Source of the DNA: Glutamicibacter soli
GTDB taxonomy: Bacteria; Actinomycetota; Actinomycetes; Actinomycetales; Micrococcaceae
Direction: 5' to 3'
DNA: 64,000 nt
Assembly: GCF_003309065.1 (NCBI RefSeq)
Contig: NZ_POAF01000005.1
Span: forward strand, 287,241-351,240
A program made the position numbers and the translations under genes. Of this stretch, positions 35,485-44,122 are shown piece after piece. Below the pieces are notes generated by a model. The model was not told the DNA's origin. It worked only from the letters and a program-made list of their open reading frames with translations, and did no database searches. How positions within the stretch are numbered: position 1 is the stretch's first letter; every line of letters starts with the position of its first letter.

Positions 35485-36509
35485 GCCTCGACCTTTACTT
35501 TCGGCTGGCGCAGGGACGAACGGCCCCGGCCCCACGCCTCAAGCTGGTGGGCTCCCACCAGCGCGTCGATGGCGCAAGCCGCCTGCGCGCCGAAGAACAC
35601 CGCTTCGGCGATGCTGGGATCCTGCTCGATCAATCCGCCCGCCAGATCGCGACCGGCGATCTGCTCGTGGACCGCATCGGCTTCCACATGCTCATCGAAG
35701 TAGTCTGTCACCGGGGAGTCGAAGCCCAGGCGCCGGAATCCGCGTGCATACCTGGCATTGGGGATCGACGATGTCATCTCGTAGATGGCAAGGTGGCCGG
35801 CGATGCTGCCGCGCAATCGACGATGCAGGCCGAAGAACGACATCATGTTGACCGACGCCAGCGTGATGGCAGGCAACGACTCGATATAGGCTCCGAACTC
35901 GGAGTCGAGCCCCAGCCCCCGCATGGTGGTTTCGAACAGCTCGGAGTGCATGGCGCCGGGCCTGCCTGCCCCGTACTCGTCGAACTGGATCTCCATCAAT
36001 GCGGACTTTCCGCGCCCTGTCAGGCGTGGAATCGCCCACGAATGCGGGTCGGCTTCCTTGAGCTGGTAGATGGACTTGTGCATCAGGAATTCACGCGCCT
36101 GCTCAACCGTCGCATGCCGGGATATGTAGGTCGAGACCGATGGTCCGTCGTCCGCGCTGGCAAGGGCGAAAAGTTGTCGAGCCGTATCCTGGGCAGATCC
36201 GAGCGAGAAACTTGGATCCCCGGCGATCTGCCGCAATCGTGCCTCAAACTGTTCTTCGATCTTTGCCCGAAGGCCCAGCAGAGGCGGGTTCCATTCCCAG
36301 CGTGCATCGATGCCATCGAACCCGCGGTAGTGCAGTTCGTAGAGGACGAATAGGACAATCTGGATGTCCTCGCTATGGAGGATGTCTTCCGAGTCCAGGA
36401 CTTTGAAGGCCTCATGTTCCAAACCTGACAGATCGACATCGGGGTCGTAGGTTCTCAGCACCTCGAAAAGAGATTCGCTGATCCGGCCGCGGTCTTCTGG
36501 AAGCTCCAC
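35481..36509 (-). CDS. Haem-oxygenase-like di-iron (HDO-type) protein
   Basis: 342 residues, all-helical. The family pattern of iron-containing redox enzymes (PF14518-like) is visible: MEIQFDEYGAG around 172-182, AMHSELF with H188, an E near 244 (AIYEMT), and DYFDEHVEADAVHE at 269-282 with H274, D278 and H281; these are the likely iron ligands. Members use iron and O2 to oxidise small acids or amines, as do UndA, SznF and BesC; the substrate here is unknown. The GTG at 36509 has GGAG nearby. Coupled to the CDGSH gene downstream. Confidence 0.8.
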   Translation of the reverse strand: MELPEDRGRISESLFEVLRTYDPDVDLSGLEHEAFKVLDSEDILHSEDIQIVLFVLYELHYRGFDGIDARWEWNPPLLGLRAKIEEQFEARLRQIAGDPSFSLGSAQDTARQLFALASADDGPSVSTYISRHATVEQAREFLMHKSIYQLKEADPHSWAIPRLTGRGKSALMEIQFDEYGAGRPGAMHSELFETTMRGLGLDSEFGAYIESLPAITLASVNMMSFFGLHRRLRGSIAGHLAIYEMTSSIPNARYARGFRRLGFDSPVTDYFDEHVEADAVHEQIAGRDLAGGLIEQDPSIAEAVFFGAQAACAIDALVGAHQLEAWGRGRSSLRQPKVKVEA

Positions 36510-36645
36510 TTCTCCACCTGCTCCTTAATGCACACATACTGAAAAAACGACTATAGGCAATGGCCAACCGGTTGACCGGGCCGGGGTACGGATTACCAGA
36601 GAATTCACACGAGGCATTCGAGCCAGCTCGAAACGCGCCAGCCAG

Positions 36646-37758
36646 TCATGGGTTGCTGCGGAGTTCCGAAATCGTTTCCCGGGCGAATTCCTGCTGGGCG
36701 TAGTGGACGAGTGCCGTGCCTCCCCCGCGTGCCCAGCTTGCGCGCTGCCGTTGCGCGCCGTTCCCGACAGAGGTGATCCGCGCGAAGTAGTTCTGCACGA
36801 AATCGAGATCGCCGTTGTCCGCCAGATGTTCGCCGGCATAGTCGAGCAATTGCCCCAGCACTTGCTCCGGCTCCAGTCTGGTTTCGGTTCCCGCATCGAA
36901 TAGCGGTCCTGACAGGCCCATTTTGGAGGCATGCCACAGACCGAGATCCAGCAGCCGGTCCTCCACGGTCTTGGCCACGCCTCCCTGCGCGAGACCGGTA
37001 TCCACCAGAGCCCTAACCAGCATGGCTATGGCCACCGATTCGTCGGCCGTCAACTGCCCGTCGGCCGTGCGCACCTCTATGGTGGGGTTGCGCTCGGACA
37101 GGCGCACGGCCCAGCCGATATGTCCAGCGTCGAGCAGGGCGCCGGAATCGAGCATTATCCGGCGCATCCGCTGGTAGTGCTCCATGGAGTCGAACGCCGG
37201 AGGAACGCCTATCACGGACCAACGGCGGTAATGCACCATCCTCCAGGACTCAAATCCGGAAAGCTCACCGTTCCAGACCGGCGAGTTCGCCCCAATGGCA
37301 GTCAGTGCTGGAAGCCACGGGCGCAGCACGTTCATGGCCTGCAGCCCGGTTGGGGCGTCAGGGATATGCACATGGATATGCAGCCCGTTGATGTAATGCT
37401 CGCGCACGATCCCCGGCACGAACTGGCGGATATCCTCGTAACGCTGCCCTTCGGACACCTCCGTCGCTCCGGGAAGGAAGGGCGGCGTGCCAGTTGCTAC
37501 TGCCGCCAGGCCTGCACCCGCACACGCTTCCTGCAGCTTCTGTCGACCCAACAGCAAGCTTTCCAAGGCATCGGATGCCCTGGTGCAAATTCCGGATACA
37601 AGTTCCACCTGGGGACGGAGGAGCTCCGGGACAAGCGTTGCCCCAGCCAGGTTCTCGCCCTGCAGATCCCCCAGTAAGCCGGGCGGGACCGTGGCCAAAG
37701 TCGCGGTCTGGGGATTCACGAGGAAAAACTCTTCCTCGATCCCGAAAGTTCTGGGCAT
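36646..37758 (-). CDS. YbdK-type carboxylate-amine ligase (glutamate-cysteine ligase family 2)
   Basis: 370 residues. GIEEEFFLV at residues 5-13 is the GCS2/YbdK metal-ATP motif; INGLHIHVHIPD carries the second ligand set, and MVHYRRWSVIGVPPAF and NPTIEVRTAD follow the family order. YbdK proteins ligate a carboxylate, often glutamate, to an amine or thiol with ATP and are weak glutamate-cysteine ligases. AAGGA precedes the ATG at 37758. It is followed 136 bp downstream by the di-iron/CDGSH pair on the same strand, so the three could form one pathway. Confidence 0.9.
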   Translation of the reverse strand: MPRTFGIEEEFFLVNPQTATLATVPPGLLGDLQGENLAGATLVPELLRPQVELVSGICTRASDALESLLLGRQKLQEACAGAGLAAVATGTPPFLPGATEVSEGQRYEDIRQFVPGIVREHYINGLHIHVHIPDAPTGLQAMNVLRPWLPALTAIGANSPVWNGELSGFESWRMVHYRRWSVIGVPPAFDSMEHYQRMRRIMLDSGALLDAGHIGWAVRLSERNPTIEVRTADGQLTADESVAIAMLVRALVDTGLAQGGVAKTVEDRLLDLGLWHASKMGLSGPLFDAGTETRLEPEQVLGQLLDYAGEHLADNGDLDFVQNYFARITSVGNGAQRQRASWARGGGTALVHYAQQEFARETISELRSNP

Positions 37759-38062
37759 GCACTATCCTTCCGGGATGTCGATTCTGCTTCAGCTGGAGTT
37801 TATGCGGGCTTGCGGCTCGGCTCGGCATGCCGGCTCCGAATCACAGGAAACGCAAAGAAGAACGCAACATTTCCGCGAACTGCGTCTTCCTCCACATCGC
37901 CCGAATTCCACCAGAGCTGCCACGGGTTTCTGGTGATTTCCCATGAGTTCGCGTCGCATGCATAACATCGCCACCGGACTCTCCCTACGCTGGTGCACAA
38001 GGGACCGGATTAAAAGCTTTCCGGGTGGATGAAATCGCCTAGTTTCTTGAGGATGCCACGTA
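37759..38062. other. Divergent promoter region, ligase / helical protein genes
   Basis: 304 bp between divergent genes with no credible gene inside. Overlapping frames are Cys/Arg/Pro-rich and lack ribosome sites. I see no strong palindrome; GGATTAA...GGGTGG near 38009-38029 could be a stress-sigma-like promoter but the match is loose. Confidence 0.4.
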
Positions 38063-38554
38063 GTGAAGAAGCCAATTGATCACGAGAAATTGCATAAATA
38101 CCTCAGTGAACACCATTTGGGTTCCGCTGCCGGGCTGGAACATTTCGCCAGCGCCAAACGGATGTGGGCCGATACTCAACATGCGGACGTCTTCCACTCC
38201 CTCTGGTTGCAGGTTAAGGAAGACCAGCAGGATCTCGAGCGCATCTTGCAAAAGCTGGGCCGTGAGCCCCACGGCCTTGCATTGCTTGCCGAGCCATGGG
38301 CTAAGCTTCTGGGCAAGATCAACTTGCTCAATCCCCTGCGGCAGCGCCGCAAGACGCTGGCTCAGACACAGCTCGATGTGCTGACCGGCCTGCTGAATGC
38401 CAAGCACAGCATGTGGCGCACCCTGCTGCTCATGGTTGGTGAAGAGCCGACGCTGGACCAAGCCTTGCTGAGCGATCTGAAGTTGCGTGCCGAATCGCAG
38501 ATTCGCCAACTATCGGAGTTCAGCGACAGTTCATGGGCCGAGCGCTTTCGCTGA
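38063..38554 (+). CDS. Predicted helical protein, unknown function
   Basis: 163 residues, almost entirely alpha-helical by composition, with a helix start KYLSEHHLGSAAGLEHF, then LWLQVKEDQQDLERIL and LGKINLLNPL. I recall many similar uncharacterised bacterial proteins of about 170 residues, but no family name. A four-helix bundle is plausible; ferritin-like ligand spacing is not clear. The GTG at 38063 has GAGG ten bases before it. It lies 33 bp before the flavoprotein gene and is probably co-transcribed. Confidence 0.7.
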   Translation: MKKPIDHEKLHKYLSEHHLGSAAGLEHFASAKRMWADTQHADVFHSLWLQVKEDQQDLERILQKLGREPHGLALLAEPWAKLLGKINLLNPLRQRRKTLAQTQLDVLTGLLNAKHSMWRTLLLMVGEEPTLDQALLSDLKLRAESQIRQLSEFSDSSWAERFR

Positions 38555-38587
38555 GTTTGACCGAACTGAGATACGGAAACAAGTTAT

Positions 38588-40027
38588 ATGACACTGCGCG
38601 CCCATGTTATCGGCTCCGGCCCCAATGGCCTGACCGCCGCTGCGATCCTTGCCGAAAACGGAATCGAAGTGGATGTCTACGAACGGAACGAGGAGATCGG
38701 GGGTGCCGCCGCAAGCGCCCGGGCATTTGATGGCGAGGCCTTGATCGATCTGGGTGCGGCGGCCCATCCTTTTGCCTACGGCAGCAAGGCGTTCCGGCAC
38801 TTGGACTTGCAAAGCCACGGCCTGAGCTGGGATTTCCACGACATGCCGCTGGCTCATCCGCTCGATGACGCACCGAGCGTGCTCCTGCACCAAACGCTCG
38901 CGGCTACCACCGCCCAATTCGCAGCGGATCGGAAAATCTGGACGGCCCTGCACGGCCCCTTCGTCAAGCGTGCGCAGCAGCTGCTGGACAACGTGACCGG
39001 CCCGCTGTTGCGCGTGCCACCGAACCCTGTGCTGATGGCACGCTTCGGTCTGCGCTCACTACCTCCAACGGCCGTCATGGCCTCCAGCGTCTTGCGCAGC
39101 CGACAAGCCCGGGCCCTCTTCTCCGGAACCAGTGCGCACTCCATGCTTCCCCAATCCCATCCATTCACCTCGGGGTTCGGGATCATCTTCGGGTCGCTGG
39201 GCTCAAGTTGGGGCTGGCCGGTAGCGCATGGCGGCACCGGATCGATTATCCAAGCCCTGGGCCGCGCCGCGAAATCCCGCTCGGTACGCATCCATACCGG
39301 TCATGAAGTCAGGAGTCTCGGCGAGCTTCCGCCCGCGGACATCACGATCATGGACCTGACACCGCGACAGATCCTGTCGATCGCACGCGACAGGTTGCCT
39401 GCGCGTTATGCCCAACAGTTGTCCCGATGGCGATACGGAACTGCCGTATACAAGGTCGACTATCTGCTGGACGGACCAATTCCGTGGACCGATCAGCGCA
39501 CACAACAAGCCTGCACGGTGCACGTCGGCGGCGATGCACCCGAGATCGCCCGGGCGGAGGGAGAGGTCAACCGGGGACGCATGCCGGACAAGCCGTTCGT
39601 GATGGTTGTCCAGCCTTCCAGCGCGGATGCCACCCGCGCTCCCGAGGGCAAGCACGTCGTCTGGTCGTACGCGCACGTGCCCAATGGCTATGCAGGCCGT
39701 GCCGGTGCTCTTATCGATGCGCAGATCGAACGCTTCGCCCCGGGATTTACCGACCGCGTCATTTCGCGCCGCGAGAGCAGCCCAGCGGATTTGGAGCGCT
39801 GGAATCCGAACCTCGTCGGCGGCGATATCGGCGGAGGCTCGCTGCGCGGACTGCAGCAGTTCCTGCGACCTACCGTCTCCCTCAATCCCTATCGTCTGGC
39901 CCCGGACGGCTTGTATCTTTGTTCCTCGTCCACGCCCCCAGGAGGGGGCGTTCACGGCATGGGCGGTTGGCATGCCGCGTTCGCCGCCCTGCAGGACCAC
40001 GGCATTCGTGCCACGGGTGCCCATTAG
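38588..40027 (+). CDS. Phytoene-desaturase-like FAD oxidoreductase
   Basis: 479 residues. The dinucleotide motif is GSGPNG at residues 9-14 followed by the acidic VDVYERNEEIGGAA, typical of the phytoene desaturase / amine-oxidase-like flavoproteins; the C-terminal FAD motif GGGVHGMGGWHAA is present. No carotenoid genes are nearby, so a carotenoid substrate is not supported; these stand-alone desaturase-like proteins are mostly uncharacterised. Follows the helical-protein gene; its 3' end faces the CDF gene eight bases away. Confidence 0.88.
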   Translation: MTLRAHVIGSGPNGLTAAAILAENGIEVDVYERNEEIGGAAASARAFDGEALIDLGAAAHPFAYGSKAFRHLDLQSHGLSWDFHDMPLAHPLDDAPSVLLHQTLAATTAQFAADRKIWTALHGPFVKRAQQLLDNVTGPLLRVPPNPVLMARFGLRSLPPTAVMASSVLRSRQARALFSGTSAHSMLPQSHPFTSGFGIIFGSLGSSWGWPVAHGGTGSIIQALGRAAKSRSVRIHTGHEVRSLGELPPADITIMDLTPRQILSIARDRLPARYAQQLSRWRYGTAVYKVDYLLDGPIPWTDQRTQQACTVHVGGDAPEIARAEGEVNRGRMPDKPFVMVVQPSSADATRAPEGKHVVWSYAHVPNGYAGRAGALIDAQIERFAPGFTDRVISRRESSPADLERWNPNLVGGDIGGGSLRGLQQFLRPTVSLNPYRLAPDGLYLCSSSTPPGGGVHGMGGWHAAFAALQDHGIRATGAH

Positions 40028-40034
40028 CAGGGCT

Positions 40035-41009
40035 TCACACCCTGGCCGGAGCCTCGCTTAAATAGTCCGGGATCGAACTCACGGGGATCATCACTACGTC
40101 GTAGGCCGGCCAATCGAGCTCCTCCAGCTCAGCACAGGCCTCAGCGACCTGCTTGACACCGACCTGCCCCGAATGCGGAACCACGAAAACCTCGATGTGC
40201 TGAACCTGGCCTAGTTCACGAGCCCTGACCGCTGATTCCTCGACCCAATTCATTCGGGCCAGCTGCTCCTCGATCCGCGACACCAGCGGATGCGGATCGG
40301 TGCCGTCAAGGTCGGATGCTCGGCTGTCGAGCAGGTCGGAGGTCGCTGAGCGGGTGCTGTCCCAGCCGTCCTTGAGAATTCCGAGCGAGATGACCAGTGC
40401 GGCCACGGCATCCAGCCACCAGATTCCCAGACCAATTCCGGCAACGCCCACGATGGAAGCCGCGTTGGTCTGCCAGTCGGCCTTGGCCATCTTTGAATCC
40501 GCGTACAGCAGCTTGTTGTGCAGTGGCTTGGCGACCTTGATCTTCAGCCGACCGAGGATGAGCGCGGGGATGACAATAACCGTCATCACCGCAATCATCG
40601 GCCACCCCTGCCAGATTGTGTGGCCGAACAGATTGACCGTTCCGATGGTGGGATGTTCCGTCTTAACCAACGCGGTAATCGATTCGTAGGCCAGCATGGC
40701 GCCTACCACCAGCAACGCCACGCCTGCGACGAGATGTCCGGCACCCATGGAACGGTGATAGCCGTACGGCTGGCGTGGCTTGCGTGGCTTGCGCGTCCAG
40801 CGCAGAGCGATGAGGAAGGCAAGCTGCGGAAGCACCGAGAGCATGTCCTCAACCCAAGCCGTCCTCATAGCCTGCGAATTCCCAACAACCAGGGCGACCA
40901 CTGTGATCGTGCAAGCCGCGTATCCAACGCTGATCCACTCCAGCTTGGCGGCGCGGCGCATCAGTCGCTTCTGTTCCTCGGGCAAATGGGTTCCGGGCGA
41001 GCTATTCAT
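40035..41009 (-). CDS. Cation diffusion facilitator (CDF) family transporter
   Basis: 324 residues: six membrane helices in the first ~210 residues and a cytoplasmic C-terminal domain (RIEEQLARMNWVEESAVRARELG in part). The metal site of helix 2 reads WVEDMLSVLP and that of helix 5 KADWQTNAASIVG, so the usual HxxxD pair is changed to acidic/Asn residues, similar to manganese/iron-type or atypical CDFs. The family exports divalent metals against protons. The ATG overlaps the stop of the upstream lipoprotein gene (ATGA), an unusual partner for a CDF. Confidence 0.87.
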   Translation of the reverse strand: MNSSPGTHLPEEQKRLMRRAAKLEWISVGYAACTITVVALVVGNSQAMRTAWVEDMLSVLPQLAFLIALRWTRKPRKPRQPYGYHRSMGAGHLVAGVALLVVGAMLAYESITALVKTEHPTIGTVNLFGHTIWQGWPMIAVMTVIVIPALILGRLKIKVAKPLHNKLLYADSKMAKADWQTNAASIVGVAGIGLGIWWLDAVAALVISLGILKDGWDSTRSATSDLLDSRASDLDGTDPHPLVSRIEEQLARMNWVEESAVRARELGQVQHIEVFVVPHSGQVGVKQVAEACAELEELDWPAYDVVMIPVSSIPDYLSEAPARV

Positions 41010-41491
41010 GGCATCTGTGTCCGGTCGAGAAAGCGTTCCACTTCAAAGAGGAAAGCATTCTCGCCGGGCGGCACCAGCATCACGATTTTGCTTTCCTTGC
41101 CATCAACATCCACGTGAGTCGTATAGGGCCGTGTCATCCCGACTTGTTCGGCCCACGGAGTCTTGGAACTGATCCCTCCGGCCACGAGGTCCAGATCACC
41201 GTTTTCCAAAGCTTCGACGAGTTGTTCCTCGCCTCCCACCGTCCATTCCACCTCAGCATCGAGGTTTTCGGCGAAATTCTGAATGATCTGGATTTCGGAA
41301 CCTTGCAACGGCCCGTTCGAAACCTCCACGAAGTCCGCATTCGGTGATACTCCGACGCTGATGGTCCCCGATCTGACGTCCTCAAGCGTTCCCTCGGGAT
41401 CCACGGGAATCTGTGCGCCGCAGCCGGCCAGCAAGGGCAGCACGGCCATGCCCGGTAGGAGTTTCTGCAATGTCCTTGTCTTAACCCGCAC
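41006..41491 (-). CDS. Short substrate-binding-like lipoprotein lacking one lobe
   Basis: 161 residues. Lipobox L-L-A-G-C at about 20-24 of the signal. The body is a SBP_bac_3-type lobe (TISVGVSPNADFVEV, GSEIQIIQNFAENLDAEVEW, LVEALENGDLDLVAGGIS) and the C-terminal return strand/helix (KIVMLVPPGENAFLFEVERFLDR), but the ~90 residues of the second lobe that normally lie between are missing. A normal family member has 230-280 residues. GTG at 41491 preceded by AAGGAG at eight bases. Its stop overlaps the CDF start. Not obviously frameshifted: the frame is clean throughout. Confidence 0.82.
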   Translation of the reverse strand: MRVKTRTLQKLLPGMAVLPLLAGCGAQIPVDPEGTLEDVRSGTISVGVSPNADFVEVSNGPLQGSEIQIIQNFAENLDAEVEWTVGGEEQLVEALENGDLDLVAGGISSKTPWAEQVGMTRPYTTHVDVDGKESKIVMLVPPGENAFLFEVERFLDRTQMP

Positions 41492-41578
41492 TACTTTCTC
41501 TCCTTCTCGTGCCGTCCAGTAGCGACCGAACGGTGATGTGCTCAATGTAGGACGGAAAGCGAGACAGTTCATGCCCGA

Positions 41579-41642
41579 TCTGGATATCAGAGGAAATATC
41601 CAGAATCCCCGATCATCGCGCGAGGGGTCTACTCTGGATATT
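41579..41642. promoter_or_regulatory. Three-copy TCTGGATAT repeat upstream of the lipoprotein-CDF operon
   Basis: TCTGGATAT occurs at 41579-41587 and 41633-41641, and its inverse at 41596-41604. The middle arm can pair with either outer arm (9 bp with the left; 10 bp plus CCCC/GGGG with the right), so it is either a cluster of operator half-sites or two exclusive hairpins. It lies about 90 bp upstream of the lipoprotein start and 140 bp upstream of the divergent DUF2188 gene. Confidence 0.65.
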
Positions 41643-41777
41643 CCCTGAACCATCTGGAAGCCCGGAAATCAGCATGGAATGGTGGAGGCAAGGCCGATCT
41701 TTTCCGCCGTCCCAACCAGTGACCAGATCTCACATCGAAGCAAACGCTTCCCCATGGCCCCCGAGAAAGGAAAGAGC

Positions 41778-41996
41778 ATGAGCGCCAACCACTTCCAAAT
41801 TCTGGCCAACAGCGAGGCCTGGGTCGTGACTCTCAGCGGGAAGCACCTGGCAACTTGCCACTCACGAGCCGAAGCCTATGACATTGCCTGCAAAAAAGCC
41901 GAGGAGCTCGGTTCGGGCGAAATCTTCGTTCATGACGCGACCGGGGAACTCGAATTCCGTGAGAACATCCATACCCCACGGCGCGAAGACCGATAA
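41778..41996 (+). CDS. DUF2188-type small protein
   Basis: 72 residues. Pattern WVVTLSGKHLATCHSRAEAYDIACKKAEELG followed (after a break) by GEIFVHDATGELEFRENI matches DUF2188, small proteins of unknown function often linked with stress responses. AAAGGAAAG lies just before the ATG at 41778; the in-frame reading further upstream has no ribosome site. Divergent from the lipoprotein-CDF operon. Confidence 0.75.
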   Translation: MSANHFQILANSEAWVVTLSGKHLATCHSRAEAYDIACKKAEELGSGEIFVHDATGELEFRENIHTPRREDR

Positions 41997-42163
41997 CCCG
42001 GATGCTGCTCGGCTGTCTGCGCCTGCCACCGAGAAACGGCAGCTCTTCGGCATGCTCGGCACGCGCCGGAAAGGTCCGATCGCCTCCGGGCACTTTCGAT
42101 GCCAGCGGAGAAATCATCCAAAATGAGGTCGCACAAGGGAAAGTACCGTCATAACGTGGGGTT

Positions 42164-42622
42164 ATGGAGGAGCGATACCTGAACGTGGATTTCATCACCC
42201 CGGTGCTGGGCTTCGGGGTGGCCGCCGTGCTGCTCATCGGAGGCGTGCCGCTGCTGCTGCACGGCTGGTACCGTCGGAAGAAGTTCGAGCAGCTGGCAGA
42301 TGGCTACCAGACCTACAAGTTGCGCTCTTCCATCCGTGCCGAACTCGTCGCTGGCGGGTTGGTGCTGTCACTGATGGCGGCACTCGGCATTTTTGCGGTG
42401 CTCGGCTACACCTCATCGGCCCGGAATCTGCAGTCGAACATCGAGCAGCTCTACAATCCGGCGAAACTCGAGCTCGGCACGTTCAACGGCTCGTGGATGA
42501 GTGCGGACATCACGCTGGATGACGGCACGAGCTTCAGCAATGCGCGGGTGGACGTCCGCGCAGGCAACGAGCCATTCATCGAGGACCTCTGGTACCACTA
42601 CCACCCGAAGCCCCGGGGATGA
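42164..42622 (+). CDS. Membrane protein of unknown function
   Basis: 152 residues. Two membrane helices (FGVAAVLLIGGVPLLLHG and LVAGGLVLSLMAALGIFAVL) and a C-terminal extracytoplasmic part of ~70 residues (NGSWMSADITLDDGTSF). No recognised family. The ATG at 42164 gives a short N-terminus without signal; a TAACGTGGGGTTATGGAGG run lies around it. Ends at a hairpin shared with the aldehyde dehydrogenase gene. Confidence 0.7.
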   Translation: MEERYLNVDFITPVLGFGVAAVLLIGGVPLLLHGWYRRKKFEQLADGYQTYKLRSSIRAELVAGGLVLSLMAALGIFAVLGYTSSARNLQSNIEQLYNPAKLELGTFNGSWMSADITLDDGTSFSNARVDVRAGNEPFIEDLWYHYHPKPRG

Positions 42623-42634
42623 CGCGTTAAAAAA

Positions 42635-42672
42635 TGCCAGGGCGCCGAACCTTGCGGTGCGGCGCCCTGGCA
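42635..42672. terminator. Bidirectional terminator, membrane protein / aldehyde dehydrogenase
   Basis: A 12-bp perfect stem (42635-42646 with 42661-42672), preceded by AAAAAA on the plus strand, which gives a U tract for the minus-strand transcript of the aldehyde dehydrogenase gene. Confidence 0.85.
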
Positions 42673-42679
42673 GCGGTTG

Positions 42680-44092
42680 CTAGCCCTTGATGACCTGCGG
42701 CTGGGCCAGGGACTTCAGGCCGTCGAGACCGAATTCGAGGCCGTAGCCGGACTGCTTCGCACCGCCGAACGGGATGCGCGGGTCGATGGTGCCGTGGGAG
42801 TTGATCCACACGGTGCCTGCCTGCAGCTGGGCGGCAACTTCCAACGCCTTGGCACGGTCCGAGCCCCAGACCGAGGCTCCCAAGCCGACCTCCAGGGCAT
42901 TGGCGTGCTTGATGGCCTCGGCGCTGTCCTTGACCTTGATGATCGGCAGCGCCGGGCCGAACTGCTCCTCGGTGACCAGGCGGTTGCCCGGGTCGATGTC
43001 GCTGATCAGGGTGGTCGGGTAGAAGTAGCCGGCCGCCGAATCATCCGGGTTGGCGCCGAGCAGCACGGTGGCGCCGGAGTCCACGGCGTCCTTCACCAGG
43101 TCGGCGACGATGTCGTACTGCGCCTTGTTCTGCAGCGGGCCGAGCACGTTGTTCTCGTCCAGTCCCACGCCCATCGGCATGGCCTTGGCGACCTCGGTCA
43201 ACGCGGAGCAGACCTGGTCGTAGATGGATTCCGGCACGTAGAGGCGCTTGAGGGCGGCGCAGGTCTGGCCGGTGTTGATGAAGGCGCCCCAGAACAGGTC
43301 CTGGGCGATGGCCTGCGGATCGGCGTCCTCCATGACCACGCCGGCGTCGTTGCCACCGAGCTCAAGGGTCAGGCGCTTCACGGTGTCGGCCGAGGAGCGG
43401 ATGATCGCCTTGCCGGTGCGGGTGGAGCCGGTGAACATGATCTTGTCGATGTCCGGGTGGGCGGAGAGCTTCTCGCCGACCTCGCGCCCGCCGGCCACCA
43501 CGTGCAGCACGTCGGCCGGCAGGACCTCGTTGAGGATGTGGCCCAGGGCGATAACCGACAGCGGAGTGTATTCGCTGGGCTTCATCACCACGGTGTTGCC
43601 CATGCGCAGGGACGGGGCCAGCTGCCAGATCGAGATCATCATCGGCCAGTTCCACGGGCCGATGGCGCCGACCACGCCCAGGGCGCGGTAGTGCTTGGCG
43701 GCGTAGGTTTCACCGTCGTCGACCACGACTTCCGGGTCCACGTCGTAGGCGGTGGCGGCGCGCAGCCAGGCGGCTGCTCCCCCGACCTCGAAGCGGGCGT
43801 TCGGGCCGTTCAACGGCTTGCCCTGCTCGCGGGAGAGCAGTTCGGCCAGGGCCTCGGCGTTGGCCTCGATGTTGTCCGCGGCGGCGTTCAGCAGGCGCTT
43901 GCGCTCATCGTGCCCCAGCGCGTCCCAGGCCGGCTGGGCGGCGCGGGCCGCGGCGACGGCGGAGTCCAGGTCGGAGACGGACTTCTCCGCCACGCGGCCG
44001 ACAAGCTCGCCGGTGGCCGGGTCGAGGACTTCGGTGCCGCCGGTCGCCGGCGAGATTGCCGCGAGCAGTTCCTGGGCATTTGCGTAGGCCAT
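42680..44092 (-). CDS. Aldehyde dehydrogenase
   Basis: 470 residues. Catalytic Cys in INTGQTCAALKR (about 279), general-base Glu in LTLELGGNDAG and oxyanion Asn in GPWNWPMM; no CoA-branch features. It oxidises an aldehyde to the acid with NAD(P)+. Thirty bases downstream of an (interrupted) APC permease gene and in the same orientation, and near AraC and copper amine oxidase genes, so the aldehyde from amine oxidation is the likely substrate, in the manner of a FeaB-type enzyme. Confidence 0.9.
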   Translation of the reverse strand: MAYANAQELLAAISPATGGTEVLDPATGELVGRVAEKSVSDLDSAVAAARAAQPAWDALGHDERKRLLNAAADNIEANAEALAELLSREQGKPLNGPNARFEVGGAAAWLRAATAYDVDPEVVVDDGETYAAKHYRALGVVGAIGPWNWPMMISIWQLAPSLRMGNTVVMKPSEYTPLSVIALGHILNEVLPADVLHVVAGGREVGEKLSAHPDIDKIMFTGSTRTGKAIIRSSADTVKRLTLELGGNDAGVVMEDADPQAIAQDLFWGAFINTGQTCAALKRLYVPESIYDQVCSALTEVAKAMPMGVGLDENNVLGPLQNKAQYDIVADLVKDAVDSGATVLLGANPDDSAAGYFYPTTLISDIDPGNRLVTEEQFGPALPIIKVKDSAEAIKHANALEVGLGASVWGSDRAKALEVAAQLQAGTVWINSHGTIDPRIPFGGAKQSGYGLEFGLDGLKSLAQPQVIKG

Positions 44093-44122
44093 TGATTTGG
44101 CTCCTTTACGTGGGTGGTGTGG

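Noticed and set aside
36618..36634. TCGAG/CTCGA hairpin after the ligase gene as terminator
   Set aside because: Only five base pairs and no T run; too weak to call.
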